This document shows, piece after piece, positions 51,235 through 59,353 of a stretch of 64,000 bases of DNA. Both the position numbers and the translations under genes were made by a program. Origin of the DNA: a virus; the IMG/VR virus record IMGVR_UViG_3300046782_000297, positions 1 through 64,000 of that record, one strand, 5' to 3'. The notes beneath the pieces are model-generated. The model was not told where the DNA came from. It did no database searches and saw only the letters and a list, made by a program, of their open reading frames with translations. Every line of letters starts with the position of its first letter. Position 1 is the stretch's first letter.

Positions 51235-51699
51235 TTACAGTTTGTCAAGGACACTGTGAGTGTGCTGTATGGGGTTGTCAAATTCCAGAGCATCCAGATG
51301 CCCAATCTGAGAGGTGAACTTCTTCTCGAAAATTTCCCGCTTCTTCTCTCTCATTTCCAACCACATCCTGATGAAGTCCTTTTCGTATTCACTGGTGTTG
51401 GAACTGTTCAAACGGGCTGTCAGGCGGCTCTTTATCTGTGCTCGGCGGGCAGATGTCATCAAATTGTCCCTATACAACTCAGCCTGTTGCTCCGCCTGTA
51501 GCTGGTTTTGCAGTTTCTCCTGCAATTTCTTGGCCTGAGGAAGGGTCTCAGCAATCATCATTTCAAACCCCATCTTCCTCATGTGCTTTCTGAACCGTCT
51601 GGACAGATCATCAGACGGGAGGATATGGGCATACCCCGCTTCATTGATAAAGTAGATAATGGGACTGATTTTACCCTGTGCAAGATGCTCTACGGCCAT
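51235..51699 (-). CDS. Conserved helical phage protein, 154 aa
   Basis: Helical coiled coil with LPQAKKLQEKLQNQLQAEQQ and a charged C-terminus. Lies between TerL and portal, where small packaging or connector factors occur. No family recognised. Confidence 0.6.
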   Translation of the reverse strand: MAVEHLAQGKISPIIYFINEAGYAHILPSDDLSRRFRKHMRKMGFEMMIAETLPQAKKLQEKLQNQLQAEQQAELYRDNLMTSARRAQIKSRLTARLNSSNTSEYEKDFIRMWLEMREKKREIFEKKFTSQIGHLDALEFDNPIQHTHSVLDKL

Positions 51700-51734
51700 A
51701 GCATACCCCCGAAAAGTGTAAACTTTACACTCTA

Positions 51735-54008
51735 TTAGTGTCTAAATCTATCTAAATTTCGCCTATTAAGCAGCAATTGGTCAAGTGTGCCCACCGCAGC
51801 CGGTGCATTGGGGTTCATAACCCACCCCATACTGGGCACAATACTGATTTCCGGCATTTCATCCTCAGTTTGTGGGACTAGCTTCTTATTACCCCGCTCA
51901 GCTAGGGTGTCCATGTCGTGATTGATGAAGGTGGCTATGGCGTTTCCAAACAGTCCATCATCATGAGCAATGGAGGAGTGTTCATACTTTTCCTTGCCAG
52001 TTGTGGTGTAATGCACCTCAAATGTACGACACTCATCAATGGTAAAAGGGCTGTTAAGTTTGTACCATCCATTCTTAATGGCATGGATGAAGTACCCCAA
52101 GAGTAAATCTCTTGACCACCTGACTGTATACCATCCCACTTTCTGACTGGACTTCTTATTAAGTTCAACTGAGTCATACCGGCCAAAACGGAAGAACCGT
52201 CCCAGCGGATAACCCATGCGTCTAAGTTGGACTTGGCAGGTGTCTCCAACGGCTGCAATCTGCTCAATGGCACACCAAGGCCACTTAAGAATATCATTAG
52301 GATGATTGCTAAAGCCCCTAAGAAAAAGAGCAATTGGAAAAGCGAAGGCAAAAGCCTCAACGTGGTTGACGTACTCGCTTCTAAACTCAGCAACTTGGAT
52401 GTCAGGGACAAGGCCGTTTCCTTTCGTGGCTCCCGCTATTACAGTGGAGTCCTGAGAAATTCCGTTTGATGTGTCTATGCCCAGACTGGTCTCAAGCGTA
52501 TCCTTCTGCATGGCCTTAGGGAAAACAAATAGCTTGCCGTCAGCATAGGGCAGCTTCTTCTTAATAATGTCATAATCATCCACCCTAGCATTAACCATAT
52601 CCTCAAACAGGCTATACTTGATGGGGATAAGCTCATACCTATAGGTGATGTCATCCCTCCTATTCACATGGGAGAGGAGGATTCTGTTTTTGTCGTAGTC
52701 GATTTCGTCTTCCGGCGGATCAAATTTCGAATCAATCGCAGTACCAACAATAGAATAAACATCAAACTCCTTATCTCTATTGGTATTGGCTATATTGATG
52801 GTCTCCCGGCCAAATACGTTATCATAGCTGCTCTGCATGGCCTCAACATCATCGCAGCACAATTCCTGCATCAATGTGGTCATACTTCCTGAACTATAGT
52901 GCTCAAAGTAGTTGACGAAGTAAAACCACATCTGTTCTGGGGGCATAATCCAATCCTTGCCGAACACATCAGCAAGGGGTGGAGAATTCCGCATGAACAA
53001 CTCAGCCTTAATAATCTGCTCAGTGACCTTGCTGGCCAATTCATGCCCAGACCAGTCCTGCATGGGATGCATGCTCATCCAGGTCTTAGTAGGATAAATG
53101 TCCCTCGCACAGGGCCAATGGAAGAATAATGCCCTCAGTCTGGACAGCCCATTAGCCCATTGCTCTTTAGCGAACTTATACTTATCTGGGAACCATCCGG
53201 TATCGCCTGCGAAAGTTGACTCCAGCACACCAAACACCTTGGGTGAAGCATGAACAGCTTTAAAGATGGCGGCTTCAATTTGTTGAACTGGGTTAGGGTA
53301 TGATGAAACCTCGGATAGGTGATAGACGGTAGGAGTCGCGCCTCTAGCGATCCCAACCTTCTGGCCGCCCTTAGATTTGCTAACACCAGAGCCGTGCTGG
53401 ATAGAAAGCCTAGAGTTGAGGGTGTTAAACTCAAGAATTCCAGGAACAGTTTCAACTCGTCGGCTATACTTTCGTTTGATCCACCAGGGCAAGTTGTCAT
53501 AGGCAAACAGTACCTTCCTTCCCATTTCCTCCGATTTAATACGATCCGCTGAGGCTGTAACTGCTGCCACGTCTTTATGAAAAAATACGCGGTGTCCAAC
53601 CAACAACTCAACAATGGTAGTGACGAACTGTTGTCGGCCCTTACCAGTTATCAACTCAATGGCGTGACCCTGGCCCTCCATACTCGCAATGGTCCTGAAA
53701 AATACCCTCTGGGTATCTCTGAACTTGAAGGGTACGGCAGTGTTGGTCTCATCCAGCAGCCTTGCGTAACGAGTGAGGTAGTAGGCGGCATCACAAGCAC
53801 AGAGTACCTTCTCATTTCTGATAAACTGGTACTCTTTGGGGGTCAGGTCTCGTGTAAACTTTACATTTCCCTGCTCATCTTGTTCTTCCCACTTCTTCAA
53901 ACTATTAGTGAAGTTGGTTACCTCCGTTTTGGAGTGGTAAATGGGCACAAAACCAAAGGAGTGCTGGGCGAAGTCAAGGCGCTGGGCTATTACGTCCTTA
54001 TGGTACAT
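51735..54008 (-). CDS. Large terminase (TerL)
   Basis: 757 aa. An ATPase domain near residues 140-300 has a divergent Walker A (ELITGKGRQQFVTTIVELL) and later acidic strands. The nuclease domain shows LGIDTSNGISQDSTVIAGAT, the RNase H-like Asp pattern of TerL. A palindrome (53853-53865) inside the N-terminal part is read as Val-Lys-Phe-Thr. It cuts and translocates phage DNA into the procapsid with the portal. Confidence 0.82.
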   Translation of the reverse strand: MYHKDVIAQRLDFAQHSFGFVPIYHSKTEVTNFTNSLKKWEEQDEQGNVKFTRDLTPKEYQFIRNEKVLCACDAAYYLTRYARLLDETNTAVPFKFRDTQRVFFRTIASMEGQGHAIELITGKGRQQFVTTIVELLVGHRVFFHKDVAAVTASADRIKSEEMGRKVLFAYDNLPWWIKRKYSRRVETVPGILEFNTLNSRLSIQHGSGVSKSKGGQKVGIARGATPTVYHLSEVSSYPNPVQQIEAAIFKAVHASPKVFGVLESTFAGDTGWFPDKYKFAKEQWANGLSRLRALFFHWPCARDIYPTKTWMSMHPMQDWSGHELASKVTEQIIKAELFMRNSPPLADVFGKDWIMPPEQMWFYFVNYFEHYSSGSMTTLMQELCCDDVEAMQSSYDNVFGRETINIANTNRDKEFDVYSIVGTAIDSKFDPPEDEIDYDKNRILLSHVNRRDDITYRYELIPIKYSLFEDMVNARVDDYDIIKKKLPYADGKLFVFPKAMQKDTLETSLGIDTSNGISQDSTVIAGATKGNGLVPDIQVAEFRSEYVNHVEAFAFAFPIALFLRGFSNHPNDILKWPWCAIEQIAAVGDTCQVQLRRMGYPLGRFFRFGRYDSVELNKKSSQKVGWYTVRWSRDLLLGYFIHAIKNGWYKLNSPFTIDECRTFEVHYTTTGKEKYEHSSIAHDDGLFGNAIATFINHDMDTLAERGNKKLVPQTEDEMPEISIVPSMGWVMNPNAPAAVGTLDQLLLNRRNLDRFRH

Positions 54009-54017
54009 TTATATAGC

Positions 54018-54284
54018 TCATCCAATCCCCAGCTTAATTCCAGCCTCATAGCTGGACATGATACGACCCTGAATTACCCCATGTACAATATATATGGCTT
54101 CTACCCGATGTACACCAAAAGCCTTTAATCTCCTATACATTGTAGAACACCACTCTGGATGTCCGTAGAATGGATTCAAAAGTGAGGTGAAGTTTGGATA
54201 CTCCCCAAGTACATTGAAGACCACCTCATTTCGCAAGTACTCTATAGTTCGGACACTAATTTCATCATATATTGGGTTAGCCAT
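54018..54284 (-). CDS. Capsid-arm-like small protein, 88 aa
   Basis: ATG 54284 follows GGAGG. The N-terminus MANPIYDEISVRTIEYLRNE shares 14 of the first 22 residues with the major capsid arm MADPIYDQISAATIADLRED. The rest is unrelated. It overlaps the TerS candidate slightly. It may bind the same capsid or scaffold surface (inference). Confidence 0.6.
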   Translation of the reverse strand: MANPIYDEISVRTIEYLRNEVVFNVLGEYPNFTSLLNPFYGHPEWCSTMYRRLKAFGVHRVEAIYIVHGVIQGRIMSSYEAGIKLGIG

Positions 54285-54933
54285 CTGATTCCTCCGCAAG
54301 GATATCAACAACTGTAACTTCAGCATTACGCTTGATGCTCGCTGAGTCATACCTCTCTACCGCCTCCGCTATCTTATCGTCATCGGAGTTGAGTTGGTTT
54401 ACGTTGATGCTCTGCTGCTTTCGGTTATCTACACTCCCATAGTTGTTGAATACCTGATTTTTTGGGGCTGGCATGAATCCCTGTTTTTGCAGGACAATCT
54501 TGCGTTCATCCCCACCCCTGGTGGTCTTAGCCAGCTTAATCGTCTTCTTGACAATCTCTGGGTGGGCTGCTGCCGCCATCATGTCACTAGCCAGAGTGCC
54601 CTGCTCTAACACAGCCTGCATCAGCACTCCAATCATGGTTTTCGGCGTGGACTTGGCTGCCAAACAGAAAACCTCGAAAGGCACCTTGTCCCTATACGCC
54701 ACCGCTACAGAATCCCACCTCCTGATAAGCTCTAGGGCATCCCTGTTGTCAGACCCCCTTAGGTAATCTATTGCTTTAGATATACTCCCTAAGCTACTGA
54801 CAATTATAGGGGTTATCGTTGCGTGACGAGTGGGGGCATTGATGTCAACCTCAAGCTCCTCATAGATTCTCTCAATCGCAGCTTCCTGCTTTCTAAACGC
54901 AGTACTAGTTTTCTTCTGGATGGTTGAGGGCAT
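54277..54933 (-). CDS. Small terminase (TerS) candidate, 218 aa
   Basis: Helical with HPEIVKKTIKLAKTTRGGDE and a C-terminal KRNAEVTVVDILAEESDG. It lies upstream of TerL, where TerS is expected, and its size and helical make-up fit. No HTH family signature is visible, so it is a positional call. The palindrome at 55156-55168 lies two genes upstream. Confidence 0.5.
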   Translation of the reverse strand: MPSTIQKKTSTAFRKQEAAIERIYEELEVDINAPTRHATITPIIVSSLGSISKAIDYLRGSDNRDALELIRRWDSVAVAYRDKVPFEVFCLAAKSTPKTMIGVLMQAVLEQGTLASDMMAAAAHPEIVKKTIKLAKTTRGGDERKIVLQKQGFMPAPKNQVFNNYGSVDNRKQQSINVNQLNSDDDKIAEAVERYDSASIKRNAEVTVVDILAEESDG

Positions 54934-55156
54934 ACTTTTTATTTAAATCCTCCACATTCACATGGCCAATAGTGGTCTTGAGCTTATTTTCAGGCAACTT
55001 ACGCCCTGCCTGCTCCCATTTTGGGAACTGCATGGACATTCTCTCCCGGTCAAGGTCTAGTCTAGCCTGCTCGATATCCGCCAGTCTGTCAACTGACTTC
55101 CAGAGCCTACGCAACATTACTATCAGCCGGACTAGACCTATAGCGCCTACTCGCAT
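54905..55156 (-). CDS. Small protein with N-terminal hydrophobic helix, 83 aa
   Basis: IGLVRLIVMLRRLWKSVDRL then a charged helical region. The ATG abuts a palindrome (55156-55168) with AGGAG on its far side, 12 nt before the ATG. Overlaps the TerS candidate by 29 nt. Confidence 0.55.
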   Translation of the reverse strand: MRVGAIGLVRLIVMLRRLWKSVDRLADIEQARLDLDRERMSMQFPKWEQAGRKLPENKLKTTIGHVNVEDLNKKYALNHPEEN

Positions 55157-55171
55157 GTAAAGTTTACACTC

Positions 55172-55384
55172 CTACTCCATCAGAAAATCGTAAGTTCTAT
55201 CCCCAACCACCTGAGAGAGGATAATCTTACCGTTCCGCATCTCCTTTAGCACTTCCTGAATTCTGGCCTTCTCCACACCCATACCGACCATGCGCTTAGC
55301 GGCATTGTTAGCCCAGGCCGGACATTTAGGATGAGGCCACAGGTCTCCTTTCCAATCCTTACCTCCCCATACTATGAGTATCAT
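55172..55384 (-). CDS. Hypothetical protein, 70 aa, WAN-type
   Basis: CPAWANNAAKRMVGMGVEKA resembles PEWANTYARRIQQASPSI in the next gene, so the two are related by pattern. Helical. Function unknown. Confidence 0.55.
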   Translation of the reverse strand: MILIVWGGKDWKGDLWPHPKCPAWANNAAKRMVGMGVEKARIQEVLKEMRNGKIILSQVVGDRTYDFLME

Positions 55385-55680
55385 TTTCCTGCCTTTGGGT
55401 TTGTGAATTTAAGCAGAAGACCCGCCAAGTATATATCAAACTCAGTTATAGGCGTAGTTCCCGGCAGACTCTCCCTTACCTTTTTTCTGCGGGCAATCTC
55501 CATCTGTTCTATGTGCTGTTTGATGGTACTCAGACCAATGCTGGGACTGGCCTGCTGGATGCGGCGAGCATAGGTATTAGCCCATTCTGGCAGGGCCTCA
55601 TCTGGGAAACTCACCACATTTCTGAGAATCCCCAGACTAACACCTAATTTAGATGTAAAAGCTGCCCCTTTAATCGCCAT
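55381..55680 (-). CDS. Hypothetical protein, 99 aa, WAN-type
   Basis: ATG 55680 sits in TGATG overlapping the stop of the upstream gene; a GTG at 55683 is the alternative. Helical PEWANTYARRIQQASPSIGL, related to the gene at 55172. Function unknown. Confidence 0.55.
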   Translation of the reverse strand: MAIKGAAFTSKLGVSLGILRNVVSFPDEALPEWANTYARRIQQASPSIGLSTIKQHIEQMEIARRKKVRESLPGTTPITEFDIYLAGLLLKFTNPKAGK

Positions 55681-55964
55681 CACGGCACCAGCTTTATCCC
55701 GGTCTTGCTCTCAGCATTAATCACAACCGGGTCCCTAGGGTCTGCCTCTTGTATAATATACACGTCGGACACCTTCCCGTCCGGCCCAATAAACGGGGTG
55801 GCTGGGATGGTTATGACAACATGAGGGTGAATGGTTTGTCCAGGACCCAAAGCAATACTGGTCTCTTTGATGTCCAGAATTTTGCCGTTGAACATACCAG
55901 CCATGAACACATCCACAATCTGCCCGACTTTCAACTTACGCCCAGTTCTATCGCAAATAATCAT
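55680..55964 (-). CDS. Small beta-rich protein, 94 aa
   Basis: RKLKVGQIVDVFMAGMFNGK then strands around IHPHVVITIP resemble small all-beta phage proteins. Coupled to both neighbours by overlaps. Function unknown. Confidence 0.6.
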   Translation of the reverse strand: MIICDRTGRKLKVGQIVDVFMAGMFNGKILDIKETSIALGPGQTIHPHVVITIPATPFIGPDGKVSDVYIIQEADPRDPVVINAESKTGIKLVP

Positions 55965-56485
55965 TTTCGTGGTCTCCTGTACTCTTTTCTAGCAACTTCC
56001 GTGGTGTCCTTGTCTGTATGAGTATTCCCAACACTTTCAGGCTCCCCCTTATCCCCGGTATAGGTAACCGGCACCAGTTTGGGCATGCCCGTATCCATAT
56101 CCCTCTTTTCCACCAATATGGGCATGTCGTTCTCAATCCTGGCCATATTTGGAGAGGCAATCTGCCTAGTTCGCTCCTGAGAAACCATAGCATCCTCCTC
56201 AGAATTTTCTGACAAGGGCATAGTCTCAATGGACCCTAGAGTGGGGTCCTTGGCGACTTCCTGTTTAGATGCCGGTTTGGAGAGAATGTTGGTCACATGC
56301 TGGGGATAGCTGGGATTATCCAGATGTAGAGTCACCCGAACATCATAGCTCACCCGGCCAAAAGCAATATTCTGGGTGAACATACCATCCTTATTTAGTA
56401 TGGCATCCACATCCTTCTTTATAATCTCCCTCAGTTCCGCCCCGGATAGGGGCCTTTGGGGAACTCTTTCATGACTTGCTGGCAT
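55961..56485 (-). CDS. Hypothetical protein, 174 aa
   Basis: Charged and partly disordered, with QRPLSGAELREIIKKDVDAI and an Arg/Lys-rich C-terminus (EVARKEYRRPRK). Overlaps both neighbours. No family recognised. Confidence 0.55.
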   Translation of the reverse strand: MPASHERVPQRPLSGAELREIIKKDVDAILNKDGMFTQNIAFGRVSYDVRVTLHLDNPSYPQHVTNILSKPASKQEVAKDPTLGSIETMPLSENSEEDAMVSQERTRQIASPNMARIENDMPILVEKRDMDTGMPKLVPVTYTGDKGEPESVGNTHTDKDTTEVARKEYRRPRK

Positions 56486-56624
56486 TACGTTTCTCCTTTG
56501 TTTTCTGCACTTTAGCCCTATCTAAAAAGACCTCAATCCACTCATTTCTTACGATCTCCCCCACCATCGGGCTGTCCAGATTGTACTTGTCCATCACTCC
56601 CAAGCTGATCCCGCCGTCTAGCAT
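56469..56624 (-). CDS. Hypothetical protein, about 51 aa
   Basis: From ATG 56624 it reads LDGGISLGVMDKYNLDSPMV then IEVFLDRAKVQKTKEKR, a conserved-looking helical protein with a basic end. The longer upstream frame overlaps the XRE gene heavily and is not supported. Start uncertain (ATG 56594 possible). Confidence 0.5.
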   Translation of the reverse strand: MLDGGISLGVMDKYNLDSPMVGEIVRNEWIEVFLDRAKVQKTKEKRNASKS

Positions 56625-57102
56625 TCGCCTCACGCACTCCCCGTGTGATTGCCTCACGGACCTTACGTCTATATGCTTTTTGTTGCAGGGACAGACCTGT
56701 CTCTCGCACTCTGGCCCGTGAATTCTTCCCGAAAAACATATCAGTATGATTGGCTCCCAGATCCTCCATCTTTTCAAGATCCTTGGGTCTTCTAAATTTA
56801 ATTGGGAGAAGGAGGACACCGCCTCTCCGTCTGTGTAGCCGATTGAAGCGGACTGGGGCTTTCTTGTATTGCTTGAGGACATCTTCGTATGCTTTCTCCA
56901 TATTCTTTAATTTACGGATAACCTCAATGCGGGGCTTAAGCACATCCCCCCTCTCCAGATTCTCTATAGTGTATATAGAGAGGTCCAGGGCATCGGCCAG
57001 CTTCTGCTGAGTCCACCCTAGAGCGCACCTCAACTGAAGACACCTATAATTCCAGCTATTACGCTCAAAACCAAGAGGGTTATGAGGAGGGGTTTTACGC
57101 AT
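56542..57102 (-). CDS. XRE-family HTH protein, 186 aa
   Basis: The HTH is ALGWTQQKLADALDLSIYTI then ENLERGDVLKPRIEVIRKL, followed by a long charged region with arginine-rich segments (FRRPKDLEKMEDL, RRRDQLGSDG). The ATG abuts a palindrome (57102-57114), a position suited to autoregulation. Candidate binder of the dispersed repeat. Confidence 0.7.
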   Translation of the reverse strand: MRKTPPHNPLGFERNSWNYRCLQLRCALGWTQQKLADALDLSIYTIENLERGDVLKPRIEVIRKLKNMEKAYEDVLKQYKKAPVRFNRLHRRRGGVLLLPIKFRRPKDLEKMEDLGANHTDMFFGKNSRARVRETGLSLQQKAYRRKVREAITRGVREANARRRDQLGSDGQVQSGQPDGGGDRKK

Positions 57103-57155
57103 GTAAACTTTACACTTCCATCTCTTTCAAGGCTGCGGACTTCCAACAGTCGCAT
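57030..57155 (-). CDS. Possible overlapping 41-aa membrane micro-gene
   Basis: MRLLEVRSLERDGSVKFTCV followed by a single hydrophobic segment (PLLITLLVLSVIAGIIGVF), with GGGAG just before the ATG. It overlaps the first 73 nt of the XRE gene and runs through a palindrome. Could be chance. Confidence 0.3.
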   Translation of the reverse strand: MRLLEVRSLERDGSVKFTCVKPLLITLLVLSVIAGIIGVFS

Positions 57156-57188
57156 GGTCTCCCGCTATACCAAATCCAGCAGGTCTCT

Positions 57189-57341
57189 TCATTTGAATAG
57201 ATTCCTGATCTCTTGGATGTCTTGGGCGAAGCAGAAAATGCCAGCGATGATAACGGTTACGGCAATAAACCCTACCCCTGCCCCGTCAGCGCCGGACTTC
57301 TTCAGTAGGGCAAGCGCAATCAGCCAGATCGCAATTCTCAT
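57189..57341 (-). CDS. 50-aa membrane micro-protein
   Basis: ATGA overlap with the preceding gene and GGAGG upstream make it a strong small-gene call. Two hydrophobic segments (IAIWLIALALL; GFIAVTVIIAGIFCFA) separated by a short charged turn, then a charged tail. Holin-like in size but not adjacent to the endolysin. Confidence 0.65.
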   Translation of the reverse strand: MRIAIWLIALALLKKSGADGAGVGFIAVTVIIAGIFCFAQDIQEIRNLFK

Positions 57342-58006
57342 CTTCCCTCCAGTTCTTTCAAGGCTGCGGCTATCTCAGCAAGTGCTTCTTTAGAACAATT
57401 GCATTTCTTGTGCCTGCGGTCGCAATGCTCCAAGGCATTCACGCCGATTGCGACAATCTCCTTCACCCTCGCCAGTCGCTGCTCGGCCTTAACCAACTGC
57501 GGCGAATGGTGCATACATACATTTCCAGGCTTGTCATAGGAGCACCCGCAAGTTCCGTGAGGGGCCAAGGACTTGACCTTCTCGGACATCGCTTCTGCTG
57601 ACCGCTCCGCTTCCTCTGCGCGGGATTCGGCAGCGTTTCTCTTTCCAGTGATATCTGCTAGTTTCGGCTCCAGACCGTCTCGCAGCGCCTTGTAGCTTTC
57701 ATTTAGTGCGATAATCGCGCGAGCTTTTCTAGCTATGTCAAATTCAGCCTGCTTCAACTCGGCTTGAAGTTCACGAATGTGTGAACCGTGGGCCTGACAG
57801 TCGGCAAGGAGCGTATCAATTTGCTCCTGCGCCTGCTTCAACTCGGCGCGGATGGCGGAAAACTGCTCCAGCTTTTGTTCAAACCGCTGACGCAGCAGGA
57901 ACCAGTCCGGGCTAAATGCTTTTTCCTTGATATCAGGAGTAAGCCGGTTGATCTCCTGCATAGCGTCATACAGCCAGTCTTCTTCTTCCTTCCCTAATCG
58001 GCTCAT
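57338..58006 (-). CDS. Coiled-coil protein with APHGTC zinc-type motif, paralog A
   Basis: ATG 58006 follows GGAGA. 222 aa, long coiled coil then APHGTCGCSYDKPGNVCMHH, a Cys/His cluster. Paralog of the gene at 58578. Palindrome-free segment of the genome. Confidence 0.65.
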   Translation of the reverse strand: MSRLGKEEEDWLYDAMQEINRLTPDIKEKAFSPDWFLLRQRFEQKLEQFSAIRAELKQAQEQIDTLLADCQAHGSHIRELQAELKQAEFDIARKARAIIALNESYKALRDGLEPKLADITGKRNAAESRAEEAERSAEAMSEKVKSLAPHGTCGCSYDKPGNVCMHHSPQLVKAEQRLARVKEIVAIGVNALEHCDRRHKKCNCSKEALAEIAAALKELEGR

Positions 58007-58182
58007 GCGTTTTTCTCCACCTTGTGTTTTTTCTCCTGTGGATATGCAAAAATCGGCGCTGGCGTCGAGGTCAATGACTCTCTTGCGTAGAATAAGCATC
58101 GACACGCGTCACACGTCGCACATGTCCCTTCCTCGTAGAAATCATGCCCACACGATGGGCAGATGAAGTGATTTATCTTCAT
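58003..58182 (-). CDS. Zinc-ribbon protein, 59 aa
   Basis: ATG 58182 with AGAGGAG upstream. CPSCGHDFYEEGTCATCDAC gives CxxC and CxxCxxC knuckles, a classic zinc ribbon. Function unknown. Confidence 0.65.
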   Translation of the reverse strand: MKINHFICPSCGHDFYEEGTCATCDACRCLFYARESLTSTPAPIFAYPQEKKHKVEKNA

Positions 58183-58310
58183 TTCCTTTTCTCCTCTGCT
58201 TCCACTATCGCCCACCCCTTCAGTCCAGTCAGTTCGAACCGCTGGGCCGAATATCCAACCGCCTCGCACGCCTTCCGCCTCAAAGCCAGTCCGGTGAGTT
58301 CTGTAGTCAT
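58179..58310 (-). CDS. Short member of the ELTGL family, internally deleted
   Basis: 43 aa: MTTELTGLALRRKACEAVGY then a direct jump to AIVEAEEKRK. The longer relative at 59560 has the same start (MTELTGLELRRKACEAIGW) and a RARAIVEAG end with about 90 residues between. It looks like an internal-deletion derivative. Confidence 0.55.
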   Translation of the reverse strand: MTTELTGLALRRKACEAVGYSAQRFELTGLKGWAIVEAEEKRK

Positions 58311-58387
58311 CACCATTCCTTCCAAGGTATAAGATTGCCAAGAACTAGTCCGATAAGGAAAAACACGATTAACAGCGGTGCGCACAC
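58310..58387 (-). CDS. 25-aa single-span membrane micro-protein
   Basis: GTG start with GGAGG about 9 nt upstream and TGATG coupling to the next gene. Encodes CAPLLIVFFLIGLVLGNLIP plus a short WKEW end: one transmembrane helix. It fills an otherwise empty 79-nt gap precisely. Confidence 0.5.
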   Translation of the reverse strand: MCAPLLIVFFLIGLVLGNLIPWKEW

Positions 58388-58389
58388 GA

Positions 58390-58581
58390 CTAACCGCCTC
58401 CGATGCATCGCCGGGCCGTCCAATCATGTGCTCGCTGCGCCCATTCAGGTTCAAACGGTAACGCGAGAAGTGGGTGAATTAGCCCGTTGTGTACAAATTT
58501 CCACCAGTACCAGCGCCATTCGTGTTCAAACGGAGTCATTAAGACTCCATCGCTATGCCACGGTGCAGGAGTGTGCTTCAT
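58390..58581 (-). CDS. Small conserved phage protein (HNGLIHP type), 63 aa
   Basis: FVHNGLIHPLLALPFEPEW then AHDWTARRC matches a recurring small phage family with HN-x-HP and HDWTA motifs. Function unknown. ATGA overlap with the preceding gene. Confidence 0.6.
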   Translation of the reverse strand: MKHTPAPWHSDGVLMTPFEHEWRWYWWKFVHNGLIHPLLALPFEPEWAQRAHDWTARRCIGGG

Positions 58582-59156
58582 TTTCCCTCCAGTTCTTTCA
58601 AGGCTTTTCTAGCCATGTGGGTATACGCGCAGAAATCATCTTTAGCAACAAGTTCCAACACTTCCCTCACCCTCGCCAACCGCTGCTCTAAATCTTCCTT
58701 CCCGCAGTCGGTTGGTGCAATAAAGCGACCCTCTTTGGAATCCGTGCGTACCTTGCAGCGTGGACCGTCATCATTGAATTTGCGCTCCCATTGCTCGGCG
58801 CGGGCCTCAGCCTTAACCAACTGCGGCGAATGGTGCATGCACAAGTCACCCGGCTTGTCCCGGGAACACGCGCATGTTCCATGAGGAGCCAAGGAATTGA
58901 TCTTCTCAGATTTCGCTTTCTCTGACAGCTCCGCTTCCTCGGCGCGGGATTCGGCAGCGGCGAGCTTGGAGGTTAAATCTATCCAATCACCTAGTTTTTT
59001 ACCCGCCACATTCAGATCGCGGAGTTCTTGATTAGCGCACTGCGCCTGCTTCAACTCGGCGCGGAGTGCGTCGATTTCGTCATGAAGGCATCTAACGCAG
59101 AGTGGGATTGGGTTGCCATGTTTACAGAATTTCTCTTCTTCCGCTGACAGTCTCAT
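58578..59156 (-). CDS. Coiled-coil protein with APHGTC motif, paralog B
   Basis: 192 aa; ATG 59156 overlaps the preceding stop (ATGA). CKHGNPIPLCVRCLHDEI, coiled coil, then APHGTCACSRDKPGDLCMHH. Close relative of the gene at 57338, indicating duplication. Confidence 0.65.
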   Translation of the reverse strand: MRLSAEEEKFCKHGNPIPLCVRCLHDEIDALRAELKQAQCANQELRDLNVAGKKLGDWIDLTSKLAAAESRAEEAELSEKAKSEKINSLAPHGTCACSRDKPGDLCMHHSPQLVKAEARAEQWERKFNDDGPRCKVRTDSKEGRFIAPTDCGKEDLEQRLARVREVLELVAKDDFCAYTHMARKALKELEGK

Positions 59157-59353
59157 GCGTTTTTCTCCTGGAAGACTGAATAAAGTAAGCAGGAAGCGCC
59201 GATTATGAGGACTACCGCTGCAACCTGCCAGCCATCCACATGATCGTAGATCCACTGAAAGAATCGGTCGGTGATGCCGAGATGGAAGAGTATCCAGAGA
59301 ATACCCATGTACAGTAAAAAGATTCCGATATTCCTGAAAACGATCTTTTTCAT
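59153..59353 (-). CDS. 66-aa membrane protein
   Basis: ATG 59353 after GAGGAG. Two transmembrane segments (IGIFLLYMGILWILFHLGI; VAAVVLIIGASCLLYSVF). Accessory membrane protein of unknown function. Confidence 0.65.
   Translation of the reverse strand: MKKIVFRNIGIFLLYMGILWILFHLGITDRFFQWIYDHVDGWQVAAVVLIIGASCLLYSVFQEKNA

Noticed and set aside
56625-56882. N-terminal extension of the 56469 gene
   Set aside because: Overlaps the XRE gene almost fully; later ATG is preferred.
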